From Hydrogenophilales bacterium 16-64-46 (lineage in GTDB: Bacteria > Pseudomonadota > Gammaproteobacteria > Burkholderiales > Thiobacillaceae), in NCBI GenBank assembly GCA_002281775.1, contig NCGY01000001.1, positions 62,001 through 126,000 on the forward strand: 64,000 nucleotides of DNA, given 5' to 3'. The position numbers and the translations under genes were made by a program. How positions within the stretch are numbered: the stretch's first letter is position 1; the number at the start of each line of letters is the position of its first letter. The notes beneath the pieces were generated by a model. The model worked only from the letters and a program-made list of their open reading frames with translations, did not search any database and was not told where the DNA came from. Shown in pieces: positions 27,965 to 36,796 of the stretch.

Positions 27965-29156
27965 GGCTGCGCACCGCGGTGGCAGGCATGGCGGCCGGGG
28001 CGTGGCGGGAACCTTCGAGCGGACGCAACAGGGCCGGCAGGCGTGCGGCGGGAGCATGCTGCCCCACTGTGCGACGCGGCGGTGCGGAATGCGGACGCGG
28101 TTCCAGCAGGCTGGCGAGTGCCTGCGCAGGCGAACGGACCCCGGCGAATACATCGCGTATCGCAGCCGCCAGATCGAGCCGGATGCCGAGTTCGCGTTCG
28201 AGGACGACGACAGTGCGGGCACTGATCGCCCCCTCGGCTAGCTCGTGCTGTTCCAGCCTGGCGGCGGGGCCTTCCCTGACTATCCGCATGCCCAGCCGGG
28301 TGTTGCGTGACTGGGTGGAGGAGGCTGTCAGGAACAGGTCACCGACGCCGCAACTGCCGAGCAGGGTGTCGGCCTGACCGCCGAGTGCAAGGGTCAGCTG
28401 CCGCATGTCGTCGAGCCCCCGGCTGAGTATCCCGGCGCGGGCGTTCTCGCCCATGCCGAGGGCGGTGGCCATGCCGCAGGCGATGGCTACCTGGTTCTTC
28501 AGCGCCCCACCCACCTGGACACCAATGACGTCGGACGTCGTCTCCACGCGTATTGCCGCGTGGCCAAGCGCGCGCATCAGGGCATTTGCCTGCCGCTGGG
28601 CAGTCCTGTGGCCGGAATGCAGTGGGTCGAGGGCGGCCATGGCCAGTGTCAGCAGCGTCGGTTCGCCGCGTGCCACCTCGATGGCGAAGCTCGGGCCACT
28701 GAGTGCCCCTGTCAGCACGCCTCGTCCCAGGGCGTCGTCCAGAACCTCGGTCATGAAGGCACCGGTTTCGCGCTCAAAGCCCTTGCTGGCAGTCAATACC
28801 AGGGTGCCGGATGCGAGCCGGCCCGAGAGGTGCGATGCGAGTTCGCGCGTGGCGGAGGCAGGCACGGCAAGCAACACGAGTTGGGCCCCCTGGATGGCAG
28901 CGGCAAGGTCGGATGTGGCGGTCAGACTGAGGGGCAGCTCGACACCGGGCAGGTCATCGTGGCTGTGGGTGGTATGGATCCTGGACGCATGGTCGGCGCG
29001 TCGCGCCCACAGGGTGGTGACGACGCCAGCACGCTGGAGCGCGGCCGCGAGTGCCGTGCCCCAGGCACCTGCACCGAGCACTGCGGCCCGGCCTAGGGGA
29101 AAGGGAACCCGGCTGAGAAGGGGAGTGGGGTGAGGTAGATCGATCGTATCTAACAT
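27957..29156 (-). CDS. gpsA: NAD(P)+-dependent glycerol-3-phosphate dehydrogenase, operon-borne GpsA
   Basis: 399-aa cytoplasmic enzyme reducing DHAP to sn-glycerol-3-phosphate. ATG at 29156 with AGGAGA about 6 nt upstream. Rossmann motif VLGAGAWGTALAAAL at 27-40; SKGFERETGAFM, LSGPSFAIEVARG and KNQVAIACGMATALGMGENA are typical. It is longer than the usual 330-340 aa: about 20 extra residues at the N-terminus and a 45-residue Pro/Ala/Arg-rich C-terminal tail after ASLLEPR. First gene of the operon, 7 nt before the overlapping phosphatase, so it probably supplies GgpS with its acceptor substrate rather than phospholipid synthesis. Confidence 0.93.
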   Translation of the reverse strand: MLDTIDLPHPTPLLSRVPFPLGRAAVLGAGAWGTALAAALQRAGVVTTLWARRADHASRIHTTHSHDDLPGVELPLSLTATSDLAAAIQGAQLVLLAVPASATRELASHLSGRLASGTLVLTASKGFERETGAFMTEVLDDALGRGVLTGALSGPSFAIEVARGEPTLLTLAMAALDPLHSGHRTAQRQANALMRALGHAAIRVETTSDVIGVQVGGALKNQVAIACGMATALGMGENARAGILSRGLDDMRQLTLALGGQADTLLGSCGVGDLFLTASSTQSRNTRLGMRIVREGPAARLEQHELAEGAISARTVVVLERELGIRLDLAAAIRDVFAGVRSPAQALASLLEPRPHSAPPRRTVGQHAPAARLPALLRPLEGSRHAPAAMPATAVRSHV

Positions 29157-29291
29157 CAGGTCTCCTGAATTCGCTGACATCCATGCCCGGGCCGGCACCG
29201 AAGTGCGCGACCGGGCGCTTGCGTCACCAGACCGAGAGGTCAGCGTACGGGCTGGTGCCTTCTCGGGGAATGCAGGCCCGCCCTCCCCGCC

Positions 29292-29339
29292 GCGCAGCAC
29301 ACGATTATGCTGCGCGCAAAATAGTTTTGCATGAAACTA
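29292..29339 (-). promoter_or_regulatory. Two adjacent inverted repeats upstream of the gpsA-ggpS operon
   Basis: An 8-bp perfect stem (29292-29299 with 29308-29315; 8-nt loop containing CATAAT on the minus strand, a possible -10) lies next to a 6-bp inverted repeat TAGTTT/AAACTA (29322-29327 with 29334-29339). They sit about 136-183 nt upstream of gpsA, in an AT-rich patch unlike the surrounding GC-rich sequence. Likely promoter/operator; the -35 is poor, as in many stress promoters. Confidence 0.45.
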
Positions 29340-29351
29340 TATGGAGTATAA

Positions 29352-29382
29352 GCAAAAAGACGGCGCGTGACAAACCGGCGCC
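29352..29382 (-). terminator. Candidate terminator of ffh
   Basis: Read on the minus strand after the ffh stop: 5-bp GC stem (29378-29382 with 29362-29366), 11-nt loop, then TTTTT at 29353-29357. The stem is short, so this is weak. It would separate ffh from the osmolyte operon on the same strand. Confidence 0.4.
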
Positions 29383-29392
29383 GGGATACGGG

Positions 29393-30736
29393 TCAGCGCA
29401 TGCCGGGCAGCATCCCCTTCATGCCGCGCATCATCTTGGACAGGCCGCCCTTGCCCATCATCTTCATCATCTTCTGCGCCTGTTCGAACTGGTTCAGGAG
29501 CTTGTTGACCTCCTGCACCTGCACGCCAGCGCCGGCTGCGATACGGCGCTTGCGGCTCGCCTTGAGGATTTCCGGCTTGCGGCGTTCCAGCGGGGTCATG
29601 CTGTTGATGATGCCTTCGACGCGGTTGATGGCCTTGTCGTCGGCCCCGGCCGGCATCGCCATATTGGCGGCCCCGGGCAGTTTGTCCATCAGTGCGGACA
29701 GGCCGCCCATCTTGCGCATCTGCTGGATTTGCGCCTTGAAATCTTCAAGATCGAAATCCTTGCCTTTCTTGACCTTGTCGGCGAGCTTTTTGGCTTCGGC
29801 CAGGTCGACGCTGTCCTTGGCCTGTTCGATCAGCGAGAGTACGTCGCCCATGCCGAGGATGCGCTGCGCCATGCGCTCGGGGTGGAAAGGCTCCAGTCCG
29901 TTGGGTTTCTCGCCGACGCCGACGAACTTGAGCGGCTTGCCAGTGACCTGGCGCACCGAGAGCGCCGCGCCCCCGCGCGCGTCGCCGTCGAGTTTGGTGA
30001 GCACCACGCCGGTGAGCGGCAGGGCTTCGTTGAAAGCCTTGGCGACGTTGACCGCGTCCTGGCCCTGCATGGCGTCGACCACGAACAGCGTTTCCACCGG
30101 CTTGAGCGCCGCGTGCAGCGCCTTGATCTCGGCCATCATCGCCTCGTCGATCGCCAGCCGGCCGGCGGTGTCGACAATCAGCACGTCGTAGAACTGGCGG
30201 CGGGCGTGATCCTGCGCGGCGGCGGCGATCTTCAGCGGCGCGCGCTCGTCGCCGGCCTCGAAAAAGGCGACGTCAAGCTGCTTGCCCAGTTGTCGCAGCT
30301 GGTCGATGGCCGCCGGCCGATAGACGTCGGCAGAACAAAGCAGGACTTTTTTCTTGCGACCTTTGAGTAGCAGCGCGAGTTTGCCCGAGGTCGTGGTCTT
30401 GCCCGAACCCTGCAGGCCGGCCATGAGAATGACGGCCGGCGGCGTCGCCGCGAGGTTGAGGTCGGCATTCGCGCCGCCCATGAGCGCGGTGAGCTCTTCG
30501 TGGACGATGCCAATCAGCGCCTGGCCAGGGGTGAGGCTGGTCATCACCTCCTGCCCGAGGGCGCGGGTCTTGACGGCCTCGATGAAGCTCTTGACCACAG
30601 GCAGCGCTACGTCGGCTTCGAGCAGGGCCAGCCGCACCTGGCGCAGGGTGTCCTGCACGTTGGCTTCGGTGATGCGTGCCTGCCCGCGCAGGGTTTTGAC
30701 GACGCCGGCGAGGCGTCCGCTGAGGTTTTCTAACAT
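29393..30736 (-). CDS. ffh: Signal recognition particle protein Ffh
   Basis: 447-aa SRP54 GTPase that delivers membrane proteins to FtsY/SecYEG. N domain ALLEADVALPVV, G1 GLQGSGKTTTSGKLA, DTAGRLAIDEAMM, TKLDGDARGGAAL, then the methionine-rich M domain ending MMKMMGKGGLSKMMRGMKGM, which binds 4.5S RNA and signal sequences. AAGGAA upstream of the ATG. Divergent from the YpjD-like gene. Confidence 0.97.
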   Translation of the reverse strand: MLENLSGRLAGVVKTLRGQARITEANVQDTLRQVRLALLEADVALPVVKSFIEAVKTRALGQEVMTSLTPGQALIGIVHEELTALMGGANADLNLAATPPAVILMAGLQGSGKTTTSGKLALLLKGRKKKVLLCSADVYRPAAIDQLRQLGKQLDVAFFEAGDERAPLKIAAAAQDHARRQFYDVLIVDTAGRLAIDEAMMAEIKALHAALKPVETLFVVDAMQGQDAVNVAKAFNEALPLTGVVLTKLDGDARGGAALSVRQVTGKPLKFVGVGEKPNGLEPFHPERMAQRILGMGDVLSLIEQAKDSVDLAEAKKLADKVKKGKDFDLEDFKAQIQQMRKMGGLSALMDKLPGAANMAMPAGADDKAINRVEGIINSMTPLERRKPEILKASRKRRIAAGAGVQVQEVNKLLNQFEQAQKMMKMMGKGGLSKMMRGMKGMLPGMR

Positions 30737-30804
30737 GGCTTCCTTGTTGCGGTTGGGGGCGGCATGGATAATGAGCCGCTGAGTTCACCGCCCCATTTTA
30801 ACGA

Positions 30805-31590
30805 ATGTCCCCCCTTCTGCTGCTTACCCTGTGTGTGAGCGCCCTGTACGTCTGGTCGGCCTGGCGGTTGCGGTCTGCCCCCGGGACCTTGTCTTTGTAT
30901 ACCGTTCTGCCGCTTGCGTTGCTGGGCCACGGGGCCCTGCTGTACCACGCGGTACTGGGCCAGGGCGACATTCGTCTGGGATTCGGCAGTTCGCTGTCGG
31001 CGATAGGCTGGCTGATGGCACTGATGTACTGGCTGGCCAGTCGGGGTGCCCCGCTCGCAAGACTGCAATCCTGGGTAAGTGGACTGGCCGCGTTCGCGGT
31101 ACTGGCGCTGGCCCTGTTCAGCGAAGATCACGTCATTCCCAATTCTCAGGCGCTGGCCTTGCGCGCGCATCTCGTCGTGGCTTTCCTGGCTTACGGTCTG
31201 CTGGCGGTGGCAGCCTTGCATGCGGTTCTGATGACGATGCTGGAGAAGCAGTTGCACCGCAAGACGCATCTGCAGGCGGGCGCGCCACCCCTGCTGACGC
31301 TGGAAGCCATGCTGTTCCGCACGCTGGGGGCGGGCTTTGTCCTGCTGACACTGGCAGTGGGTAGCGGGGTGTTTTTCTCCGAAGAGTTGTTTGGTACGCC
31401 GCTGCAATTCACCCACAAGATCGTGTTTGCGATCCTGTCCTGGCTGGTGTTTGGCGGCTTGCTGCTGGGGCGCCATTACCGGGGCTGGCGCGGGCGCACC
31501 GCACTGATCTGGACGATTACCGGCTTCACCCTGCTATTGCTGGCCTATCTGGGCACCCAGTTCGTGCTGGAAGTGCTGCTGGGCCGCTGA
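30805..31590 (+). CDS. Inner-membrane CcsA/YpjD-like protein
   Basis: 261-aa protein with about eight hydrophobic helices, related to the cytochrome c assembly protein CcsA/CcmC superfamily (YpjD branch). Segments such as RAHLVVAFLAYGLLAVAALHAVLM and FTHKIVFAILSWLVFGGLLLGR contain histidines that could hold haem. Divergent from ffh, an arrangement common in betaproteobacteria. No other cytochrome c maturation genes lie nearby, so a role in haem delivery is unproven. Confidence 0.8.
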   Translation: MSPLLLLTLCVSALYVWSAWRLRSAPGTLSLYTVLPLALLGHGALLYHAVLGQGDIRLGFGSSLSAIGWLMALMYWLASRGAPLARLQSWVSGLAAFAVLALALFSEDHVIPNSQALALRAHLVVAFLAYGLLAVAALHAVLMTMLEKQLHRKTHLQAGAPPLLTLEAMLFRTLGAGFVLLTLAVGSGVFFSEELFGTPLQFTHKIVFAILSWLVFGGLLLGRHYRGWRGRTALIWTITGFTLLLLAYLGTQFVLEVLLGR

Positions 31591-31607
31591 GCGCCGAGCC
31601 CAACCCA

Positions 31608-32870
31608 GTGGAATCCCTCTCGATCACCACACTGTTTGCCCTGCTGGGCGGGCTACTGTTTCTGTCGGCGTGTTTCTCGGCGACGGAAACCGCGATGATG
31701 GCGATCAACCGCTATCGCCTGAAGCATGCGGCTGATAAAGGCCATCGTGGCGCGCAACTGGCACAGGCCCTGCTGGACCGCACCGACAAGCTGCTGGGCG
31801 TGATTCTGCTTGGCAATAATCTGGTCAACATTGCAGCCGCCACCTTGTCGACGATCATCTCGATCCGCCTGTTCGGTGATTCGGACGTTGCCCTGTCGGT
31901 CGCCACGCTGATCCTGACGTTTCTGATCCTGGTCTTCAGTGAAGTCACTCCCAAGGTGCTGGGCTCGTCCTATCCCGAGCGCATCGCCTATCCGGCGGCG
32001 TATCTGCTGACGCCGCTGCTGAAGCTGGCCTATCCCATCGTCTGGTTCGTCAACCTATTCGTGCAGGGCATCCTCAAGCTGCTCCGGATCAAGCCGCCTG
32101 AACCCGGCCAGGGCACCAGCCTGGGGCTGGAAGAATTGCGCACCATCGTGCTGGAGTCGTCGGGACGGCTGCCGCGCGAGCACCATCGCATCCTCATGAA
32201 CCTGCTGGAGCTACAGGACATCACGGTCGACGACGTGATGACGCCCCGTAGCCAGATCGAGACGGTGGACCTGGCCGACGAACCGGCGCGCCTGCGCCAG
32301 CAGCTCACGACTAGCCACCACACGCGGCTGGTCGTGCAGCAGGACTCGCTCGATACCGTGCTGGGGGTCCTGCACATCCGGCGCGTGCTGCATGCGCTGA
32401 CCGGTGAGGAAATCGACCCCGAAGTCCTGCGTGAAAACATCGAGACGCCTTACTTCGTGCCGGCCGGCACCCCGCTCTTCACCCAGTTGAACAATTTCCA
32501 GCGTGGCCGCAGGCGATTGGCGCTGGTCGTCGACGAATACGGTGAACTCCAGGGCCTGGTGACGCTGGAGGATTTGCTGGAGGAAATGGTCGGCGAATTC
32601 ACCACCCAGGCCCCGTCTGATGTCGGCTATCTGCGGCGCGACACCGACGGCAGCTGGCTGGTCGAAGGCGGCGTTTCCCTGCGCCACCTCAACCGCAAGC
32701 TCGGCCTCGATCTGCCGCTGGACGGGCCCAAGACGCTCAATGGCCTGCTGCTGGAGCAGTTCGAGGACATTCCTGAGGCGGGGGTGAGTATCAAGCTGGG
32801 CGACGTTCCGGTCGAAATCGTGCAAACCCAGGACCGGGCGGTGAAAATGGCGCGTATCCAGGTGCGCTGA
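31608..32870 (+). CDS. HlyC/CorC-type CBS-domain membrane protein (YfjD/CorB-like)
   Basis: 420-aa protein with an N-terminal DUF21/CNNM membrane domain (about 1-190; FSATETAMMAINRYRLKH), a pair of CBS domains (about 200-330; VDDVMTPRSQIETVDL, VDEYGELQGLVTLEDLLEEMVGE) and a C-terminal transporter-associated domain. Family members are linked to Mg2+/Co2+ efflux. GTG start, 17 nt after the preceding gene, so probably cotranscribed. Confidence 0.9.
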   Translation: MESLSITTLFALLGGLLFLSACFSATETAMMAINRYRLKHAADKGHRGAQLAQALLDRTDKLLGVILLGNNLVNIAAATLSTIISIRLFGDSDVALSVATLILTFLILVFSEVTPKVLGSSYPERIAYPAAYLLTPLLKLAYPIVWFVNLFVQGILKLLRIKPPEPGQGTSLGLEELRTIVLESSGRLPREHHRILMNLLELQDITVDDVMTPRSQIETVDLADEPARLRQQLTTSHHTRLVVQQDSLDTVLGVLHIRRVLHALTGEEIDPEVLRENIETPYFVPAGTPLFTQLNNFQRGRRRLALVVDEYGELQGLVTLEDLLEEMVGEFTTQAPSDVGYLRRDTDGSWLVEGGVSLRHLNRKLGLDLPLDGPKTLNGLLLEQFEDIPEAGVSIKLGDVPVEIVQTQDRAVKMARIQVR

Positions 32871-32999
32871 AGCGGCGGGGCACGACACCTCAATTTGGCC
32901 GGGAAATCGCCGTTATGGCCTATGAAATCGATTCGGCCCTTGTTGCCGGGCAGACCGGGCGTTACCCTCAAACCCGGATAACTCAGGATTAATAGAGCG

Positions 33000-34712
33000 A
33001 TGAGTGCTTTGACAAATGGCATTGCCCTGACGGGCTTGGCGCGCGCCATGGTCAACCATGGCTGGTTGTCGGAAGCCGATGCGGAAAGCGTCGGCAAGCG
33101 CGCCAGCCAGTCGGGTGATGCCTTCGTGACCGAACTGGTGCGCAGCAAGCGCTTCAAGGCCGAACAGATAGCCGAGTTCGCGGCAGTTTCCTTCGGTTAT
33201 CCGTTCGTCGACCTGAATGCGCTGGACACGGACAGCCTGCCGCAGGGCCTGCTCGACCCCAGGCTGATGCAGAAGCGGCGGGTTGCCGCGCTGTATCAGC
33301 GCGGCAGCAAGCTTTATATCGGTATCTCCGACCCCACCCAGCTGCAGGCGCTGGACGAAGTGAAGTTCCAGACCGGGCAGGCGGTCGAGCCGGTCGTGGT
33401 CGAGGACGACAAGCTCGGCAAGCTCATCGACAAGATGGGCCAAGCCGCCGACAACGCACTTGCGGTGCTCAACGCCGAGGAGCTCAATCTCGACTTCGCT
33501 GACGAGGATGCGCCGCAGCAGCAGGACACCGGCGGGATCGAGATCGACGATGCGCCGGTGGTGCGCTACCTGCAGAAGATCATGCTCGACGCGATCAACG
33601 CTGGCGCGTCCGATATCCACTTCGAACCCTACGAGAAGTTCTACCGCATCCGCTACCGCCGCGACGGCATCCTCTACGAGGTTGCGCAGCCGCCCATGGC
33701 GATCAAGGACAAGGTGGCGTCGCGCATCAAGGTGCTGTCGCGGCTGGACATCGCCGAGAAGCGCGTGCCGCAGGACGGGCGGATGAAGATGGTGCTGTCG
33801 AAAACGCGCGCCATCGATTTCCGGGTCAGCAGCCTGCCGACCCTGTACGGCGAAAAGATCGTCATGCGTATTCTCGATCCGACCAGCGCGCAGCTGGGGA
33901 TCGAGGCCCTGGGCTACGAGCCGTGGCAGAAGGAAATACTGCTCAACGCGGTGCAACGGCCCTACGGCATGGTCCTGGTGACCGGGCCGACCGGTTCCGG
34001 CAAAACTGTGTCTCTCTACACCTGCCTCAACATCCTGAACAAGCCCGACGTGAACATTTCCACCGCGGAAGACCCGGCGGAAATCCAGCTGCCGGGCATC
34101 AACCAGGTCAACGTCAACGATAGGGCGGGGCTGACTTTCTCGGCAGCGCTGAAGTCTTTCCTGCGGCAGGATCCTGATGTCATCATGGTTGGCGAGATCC
34201 GCGACCTGGAAACCGCCGACATCGCGATCAAGGCGGCGCAGACCGGCCACATGGTGATGTCCACGCTGCACACCAACGATGCGCCGGGTACGCTGACCCG
34301 TTTGCTGAACATGGGGGTCGCGCCGTTCAACGTCGCATCGTCCGTCATTCTGATCACCGCACAGCGTCTGGGGCGTCGCCTGTGCAATTGCAAACAGCCC
34401 GCCGACATCCCGCAGGAAGCCCTGCTGGCCGCAGGGTTCACGCCCGAGCAGCTCGACGGAAGCTGGAAACCTTACAAGCCGGTGGGTTGCGAGATATGCG
34501 GCGGCACCGGCTACAAGGGCCGGGTCGGCATCTACCAGGTCATGCCGATCACCGATGCCATGACGCGCATCATCCTCAAGGGCGGCAACGAATCGGACAT
34601 TGCCGATCAGGCCAGGCGGGAAGGCGTGCTTGACCTTCGCCAGGCAGGTTTGCTGAAAGTGAAAGCCGGACTCACCTCGCTGGAAGAGGTCGAGGCCGTC
34701 ACCAACATGTAA
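33000..34712 (+). CDS. pilB: Type IV pilus assembly ATPase PilB
   Basis: 570-aa hexameric ATPase that powers pilus extension. N-terminal MshEN-type domain, then the GSPII_E core with Walker A GPTGSGKT, Asp box, DPDVIMVGEIRD Walker B and the HMVMSTLHTNDA His box. A zinc-binding tetracysteine (LCNC near 462 and CEIC near 498) is intact. First of pilB-pilC-pilD. No major pilin is in the window. Confidence 0.96.
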   Translation: MSALTNGIALTGLARAMVNHGWLSEADAESVGKRASQSGDAFVTELVRSKRFKAEQIAEFAAVSFGYPFVDLNALDTDSLPQGLLDPRLMQKRRVAALYQRGSKLYIGISDPTQLQALDEVKFQTGQAVEPVVVEDDKLGKLIDKMGQAADNALAVLNAEELNLDFADEDAPQQQDTGGIEIDDAPVVRYLQKIMLDAINAGASDIHFEPYEKFYRIRYRRDGILYEVAQPPMAIKDKVASRIKVLSRLDIAEKRVPQDGRMKMVLSKTRAIDFRVSSLPTLYGEKIVMRILDPTSAQLGIEALGYEPWQKEILLNAVQRPYGMVLVTGPTGSGKTVSLYTCLNILNKPDVNISTAEDPAEIQLPGINQVNVNDRAGLTFSAALKSFLRQDPDVIMVGEIRDLETADIAIKAAQTGHMVMSTLHTNDAPGTLTRLLNMGVAPFNVASSVILITAQRLGRRLCNCKQPADIPQEALLAAGFTPEQLDGSWKPYKPVGCEICGGTGYKGRVGIYQVMPITDAMTRIILKGGNESDIADQARREGVLDLRQAGLLKVKAGLTSLEEVEAVTNM

Positions 34713-34724
34713 GGATTCATACCC

Positions 34725-35945
34725 ATGGCTACAGCGGCAAAATCAATCAAGGATGCGTCCTTCCTCTGGGAAGGCATGGACAAGCGCGGCAAGAAGGTCA
34801 AGGGTCAGATGATGGCCGGTGGCGAGGCGGTGGTGAATGCGAACCTGCGCAAGCAGGGCATCACGGTCACCAAGGTCAGGAAGCAAAGCACGCTTTTCAG
34901 CAGTGCCAAGAAAATCACCGACAAGGACATCACGCTGTTCACCCGCCAGCTGGCGACCATGATGAAGGCCGGGGTGCCCTTGCTTCAATCGTTCGAGATC
35001 GTGGCGCGCGGGCACTCCAATCCGTCGGTGCAGCGCCTGCTGATGGAAATCAAGGCGGACATCGAGAAGGGCAGCAGCCTGACCCAGGCATTTGGCAGGC
35101 ACCCGCTGTATTTCGACGCCCTGTTCTGCAACCTGGTCGGGGCGGGCGAGGCGGCGGGCATCCTGGAAGGCGTGCTGGAGCGCCTGGCGATCTACAAGGA
35201 AAAGATCCTCGCGATCAAGAGCAAGATCAAGTCCGCGTTGTTCTACCCGGTTTCGATCATTGTCGTGGCCTTCATCATCACCGCGGTCATCATGATCTTC
35301 GTGATTCCGGCGTTCAAGGAACTGTTCACCAGCTTTGGTGCCGACCTGCCAGGCCCCACCCTGGTGGTGATGAAACTGTCCGATATTTTCGTCGAATGGT
35401 GGTGGGCGATATTCGGCACGATAGGCGGCGGCATCTATGCCTTGCTCCAGGCCTGGAAACGCTCCCGCAAAGTGCAGATGTTCATGGATCGGGTCATGCT
35501 GAAATTGCCGATCTTCGGTCCGGTCATCGAAAAGGCCACGATCGCACGCTGGACCCGCACGCTGTCGACCATGTTCGCCGCCGGCGTGCCGCTGGTTGAG
35601 GCGCTCGATTCGGTCGGAGGAGCCTCGGGTAACCAGGTCTTCGTCGAAGCCACCAGCAAGATCAGGAGCGAGGTGGCCATCGGCACGTCGCTGACGGTGG
35701 CGATGCAGAATTCCGGCAAATTCCCGAACATGGTCTTGCAGATGGCGGCCATCGGCGAGGAATCCGGCTCGCTGGATTCGATGCTCGCCAAGGTCGCCGA
35801 TTTTTATGAAGCCGAGGTCGACGATGCGGTCGAGGCCCTGTCCAGTCTGATGGAACCGATCATCATGGTGGTGCTGGGCACGCTCATCGGTGGCATGGTC
35901 ATCGCCATGTACCTGCCGATCTTCAAGATGGGCCAGGTCGTTTGA
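34725..35945 (+). CDS. pilC: Type IV pilus inner-membrane platform protein PilC
   Basis: 406-aa GspF-family platform protein. Two repeated GspF domains: FTRQLATMMKAGVPLLQSFEI and RTLSTMFAAGVPLVEALDSVGG. Three hydrophobic helices, the last at the C-terminus (PIIMVVLGTLIGGMVIAMYLPIF). It lies 12 nt after pilB and its TGA overlaps the pilD ATG. Confidence 0.96.
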   Translation: MATAAKSIKDASFLWEGMDKRGKKVKGQMMAGGEAVVNANLRKQGITVTKVRKQSTLFSSAKKITDKDITLFTRQLATMMKAGVPLLQSFEIVARGHSNPSVQRLLMEIKADIEKGSSLTQAFGRHPLYFDALFCNLVGAGEAAGILEGVLERLAIYKEKILAIKSKIKSALFYPVSIIVVAFIITAVIMIFVIPAFKELFTSFGADLPGPTLVVMKLSDIFVEWWWAIFGTIGGGIYALLQAWKRSRKVQMFMDRVMLKLPIFGPVIEKATIARWTRTLSTMFAAGVPLVEALDSVGGASGNQVFVEATSKIRSEVAIGTSLTVAMQNSGKFPNMVLQMAAIGEESGSLDSMLAKVADFYEAEVDDAVEALSSLMEPIIMVVLGTLIGGMVIAMYLPIFKMGQVV

Positions 35946-36796
35946 TGTCCCTGCTGACGGCCGAACCAGCCCTGTTCGCAGGGCTGGTTTTTTTGCTGGG
36001 CCTGCTGGTCGGCAGTTTTCTCAACGTCGTCGTCCATCGTCTGCCGAAAATGATGGAGGCGGAATGGCAGGCACAGTGCGCCGAGCTGCGCGGCGAGGCT
36101 CTGGCAGAAGCCGGGCCATACAACCTCGCGACCCCGCGCTCCGCCTGTCCTGCCTGCGGCCACATGATCACGGCGCGGGAAAACATCCCGATCCTGTCCT
36201 GGCTCCTGTTGCGCGGGCGCTGTTCGGCGTGCGGGACGGCGATCAGCGCGCGCTACCCGTTGGTCGAATTGCTGACCGGCCTCCTGTCCGCCGGGGTCGC
36301 CTGGAAATGGGGTGTGAGCCTGGAAACCCTGGGCGCACTGATGCTGGTGTGGGCCCTGATCGCGCTGGCCTTCATCGATCTCGATACCACCCTGTTGCCG
36401 GACAGCCTGACCCTGCCGCTGATCTGGCTGGGGCTGCTGTTCAACCTCCATGGCCACTTTGCCGATTTGCCGTCTGCCGTCATCGGCGCGGTCGCCGGCT
36501 ATCTCGTGCTGTGGTCGGTCTACTGGCTGTTCAAGCTCGCCACCGGCAAGGACGGCATGGGGTTCGGCGACTTCAAGTTGCTGGCGGCCATCGGTGCCTG
36601 GCTGGGCTGGCAGATGCTGCCGGTGACCCTGCTGTTGTCCTCGGTGGTGGGGGCCGCCATCGGCATCGCCATGGTCGTGTTCGTCAAGCATGATCGCCGC
36701 GTACCCATCCCCTTCGGGCCTTACCTCGCGGGCGGCGGTCTGGTCGCGCTGTTCTTCGGTGCCGACCTGACCCGGGCCTATCTCGCCCAGTTCTGA
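35945..36796 (+). CDS. pilD: Prepilin leader peptidase/N-methyltransferase PilD
   Basis: 283-aa inner-membrane aspartic protease that cleaves and methylates type IV prepilins. N-terminal GSFLNVVVHRLP, the two zinc-type CxxC pairs (CPACGHM, CSACGTA), and catalytic aspartates in FIDLDTTLLPD and GMGFGDFKLLAA. ATG at 35945 shares a base with the pilC stop (TGATG), better than the TTG one codon earlier. Confidence 0.95.
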   Translation: MSLLTAEPALFAGLVFLLGLLVGSFLNVVVHRLPKMMEAEWQAQCAELRGEALAEAGPYNLATPRSACPACGHMITARENIPILSWLLLRGRCSACGTAISARYPLVELLTGLLSAGVAWKWGVSLETLGALMLVWALIALAFIDLDTTLLPDSLTLPLIWLGLLFNLHGHFADLPSAVIGAVAGYLVLWSVYWLFKLATGKDGMGFGDFKLLAAIGAWLGWQMLPVTLLLSSVVGAAIGIAMVVFVKHDRRVPIPFGPYLAGGGLVALFFGADLTRAYLAQF

